The notes beneath the pieces were generated by a model, which worked only from the letters and a program-made list of their open reading frames with translations, searched no databases and was not told where the DNA came from. A stretch of 64,000 nt of DNA from Tubulanus polymorphus (Eukaryota; Nemertea; Palaeonemertea; Tubulaniformes; Tubulanidae). Shown here piece after piece: positions 62,022 through 64,000 of this stretch (the stretch's first letter is position 1; each line of letters begins with the position of its first letter). A program made the translations under genes and the position numbers. The stretch lies in NCBI RefSeq assembly GCF_964204645.1, contig NC_134028.1, positions 17,103,263-17,167,262 on the forward strand. The letters are read 5' to 3'.

Positions 62022-64000
62022 GCCTGGACAATTCACCATTTTGGTTTTGTCGCCCGCGACGATTCATTATTTTGGTTTCGTCGCCCCCACAATTCTTTTT
62101 TTGGTTTTGTCGCCCGCGACAATTCATTAGTTTGGTTTTTTCGCCGGCGACAATTCATTATTTTGGTTTTGTCGACCGCGACAATTCTTCTTTTTGGTTT
62201 TGTCGCCCGCGACAATTCATTATTTTGGTTTTGTCGCCCGCGACAATTCACCATTTTGGTTTTGTCGCCCACGACAATTCACCATTTTGGTTTTGTCGCC
62301 CGCGACAATTCACCGTTTTGGTTTTGTCACCCGCGACAATTCATTATTTTGGTTTTATCGCCCGCGACAATTCATTATTTTGGTTTTGTCGCCCGCGACA
62401 ATTCACCGTTTTGGTTTTGTCTCCCGCGACAATTCATTATTTTGGTTTTGTCGCCAGCGACAATTCACCATTTTGGTTTTGTCGCGCGCGACAATTCACC
62501 GTTTTGGTTTTGTCACCCGCGACAATTCATTATTTTGGTTTTATCGCCCGCGACAATTCATTATTTTGGTTTTGTCGCCCGCGACAATTCATTATTTTGG
62601 TTTTGTCGCCCCGACAATTCTTTTTTTTGGTTTTGTCGCCGGCGACAATTCATTAGTCTGGTTTTGTCGCCCACGACAATTCAATATTTTGGTTTTATCG
62701 CCCGCGACAATTCATTATTTTGGTTTTATCGCCCGCGACAATTTTTTTCTCTTTTTGTCGCGGTTTTATCGCCTGCGACACTTCAATATTTTGGTTTTAT
62801 CGCCCGCAACAATTCATTATTTTGGTTTTATCGCCCGCGACAATTCATTATTTTGGTTTTATCGCCCGCGACAATTCATTATTTTGGTTTTGTCACCCGA
62901 GACAATTCATCATTTTGGTTTTATCGCCGCCGACAATTCATTATTTTGGTTTTGTCCCCCGTGACAATTCACCATTTTGGTTTTGTCGCCTGGACAATTC
63001 ACCATTTTGGTTTTGTCGCCCGCGACGATTCATTATTTTGGTTTTGTCGCCCCCACAATTCTTTTTTTGGTTTTGTCGCCCGCGACAATTCATTAGTTTG
63101 GTTTTGTCGCTTGCGACAATTCATTATTTTGGTTTTGTCGCCCGCGAAAATTCAATATTTTGGTTTTATCGCCCACGACAATTCACTACTTTGGTTTTAT
63201 CGCCAGCGACAATTCATTATTTTGGTTTTGTCGACCGCGACAATTCATTATTTTGGTTTTATCGCCCGCGACAATTCATTTTTTGGATTTGTCGCCCACG
63301 ACAATTCAATATTTTGGTTTTATGGCCTGCGACAATTCATTATTTTATCAATTCATTTTTTGGATTTGTCGCCCACGACAATTCAATATTTTGGTTTTAT
63401 CGCCCGCGACAATTCATTATTTTGGTTTTATCGCCCGCGACAATTCATTATTTTGGTTTTGTCGCACACGACAATGGCGACAATTCAAGATTTTGGTTTT
63501 ATCGCCCACGACAATTCAATATTTTGGTTTTATCGCCCGCGACAATTCATTATTTTGGTTTTATCGCCCGCGACAATTTTTTTCTCTTTTTGTCGCGGTT
63601 TTATCGCCTGCGACACTTCAATATTTTGGTTTTATCGCCCGCAACAATTCATTAATTTGGTTTTGTATTTTGTTTTTGTCGCCCGCGACAATTTTTTTAA
63701 TGGTTTTGTCGCCCGCGACAATTCAATATTTTGGTTTTATCGCCCGCGACAATTCATTATTTTGGTTTTGTCGCCCGCGACAATTCACCATTTTGGTTTT
63801 GTCACCCACGACAATTCATTATTTTGGTTTTATCGCCGCGACAATTCATTATTTTAGTTTTATCGCCCGCGACAATTCATTATTTTGGTTTTGTCGCACC
63901 GACAATTCTTTTTTTGGTTTTGTCGCCCGCGACAATTCATTAATTTGGTTTTGTCGCCCGCGTTAATTCATTAGTCTGGTTTTGTCGCCCGCGACAATTC
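62022..64000 (+). repeat. Third, diverged copy of part of the 6.7-kb unit
   Basis: It matches 55,667 onward at an offset of 6,355 bp and, after one extra 31 bp monomer near 62,190, at 6,386 bp. It shares TTTTTTCGCCGG (near 62,137) and GCCGCCGAC (near 62,928) with both other copies. It lacks TCAGCCGAG, the CGCAACACTTC change and the TTTTTTCAATGG unit that the other two share. It has GTTTCGTCG near 62,078 of its own. It runs off the window. Confidence 0.82.

Larger units (their letters stand above)
1..64000 (+). repeat. 31-bp satellite array, head to tail, filling the window
   Basis: The sequence is an unbroken run of a 31 bp monomer, about 2,060 lengths. The consensus has an AT-rich part (ACAATTCATTATTTTGG followed by TTTT) and a GC-rich junction (G or A, then TCGCCCGCG). 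G+C of the consensus is 13 of 31. Common variant classes are AATTCATT, AATTCAAT, AATTCACC with ATTTT or GTTTT after it, and TTTTGTCG versus TTTTATCG. I saw no monomer in reverse orientation. No stretch over about 60 bp lacks recognisable monomer sequence, so there is no gene, RNA gene, mobile element or unique spacer to annotate. Eukaryotic satellite DNA is the only class that fits; the family name and host are unknown to me. Confidence 0.97.

Noticed and set aside
1-64000. CRISPR array (repeat near 31 bp with a partial dyad)
   Set aside because: There are no spacers. Units abut directly, and variation is by point change and duplication. There are no cas genes and no leader.
1-64000. Iteron-type replication origin of a plasmid or phage
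   Set aside because: Iteron arrays hold a few to tens of copies near a replication gene. Here there are about 2,000 copies and no gene.
1-64000. Telomeric repeat
   Set aside because: The unit is 31 bp with a GC dyad and lacks the short G-rich telomere motif.

Overview
The whole 64 kb window is one uninterrupted tandem-repeat (satellite) array. I find no protein-coding gene, RNA gene, transposon or unique sequence in it. The monomer is 31 bp, with an AT-rich part (core ACAATTCATTATTTTGG, then TTTT) and a GC-rich junction (GTCGCCCGCG). All monomers lie head to tail in one orientation, about 2,060 monomer lengths in total. The array runs off both ends of the window, so neither edge nor flank is visible. 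A gene-free homogeneous satellite of this size points to heterochromatin of a eukaryotic nuclear genome, such as a centromeric, pericentromeric or subtelomeric block. I do not recognise the monomer as a named family and cannot name the organism. A plant or another lineage with CpG methylation would fit the variant spectrum, but that is inference.

The long forward open frames (up to 1,317 codons) are artefacts. 31 is 1 modulo 3, so reading any frame through three monomers gives the same 31-residue cycle, and the consensus has no stop on the + strand in any frame. Starts are nearly all TTG, the three forward frames are open together, and frames close only where a monomer variant happens to create TAG or TAA.

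Above the monomer there is layered higher-order structure, read from rare monomer variants used as landmarks. Near-identical tandem segmental duplications are: 4,162-4,902 (462 bp period), 5,732-9,229 (2 x 1,749 bp), 25,767-30,611 (2 x 2,392 bp), 31,671-42,710 (2 x 5,520 bp), 45,641-58,822 (about 6.7 kb, copies differing by a 62 bp indel and a mosaic patch) and 58,855-62,021 (2 x 1,577 bp). 62,022-64,000 is a third, more diverged copy of part of the 6.7 kb unit. Dispersed copies link 8.28-12.5 kb with 16.58-20.6 kb, the first 2.1 kb with 23.35-25.4 kb and 30.95-32.7 kb, and 2.16-3.73 kb with 44.33-45.90 kb (offset 42,168 bp).

Layout: 1-5.7 kb is a mixed array; 5.7-9.2 kb the 1,749 bp pair; 9.2-25.8 kb a mosaic of large dispersed duplications; 25.8-30.6 kb the 2,392 bp pair; 31.7-42.7 kb the 5,520 bp pair, built of sub-blocks of roughly 1.65-2.04 kb; 42.7-45.6 kb a recombinant stretch; 45.6-64 kb the 6.7 kb, 1,577 bp and third-copy blocks. 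Monomers with AATTCACC in place of AATTCATT or AATTCAAT look more frequent to the right. The pattern fits repeated recent unequal exchange, or replication-based amplification, with local conversion. Boundaries were read by eye and are good to about 30 bp (one monomer). Identity statements need a computed alignment.
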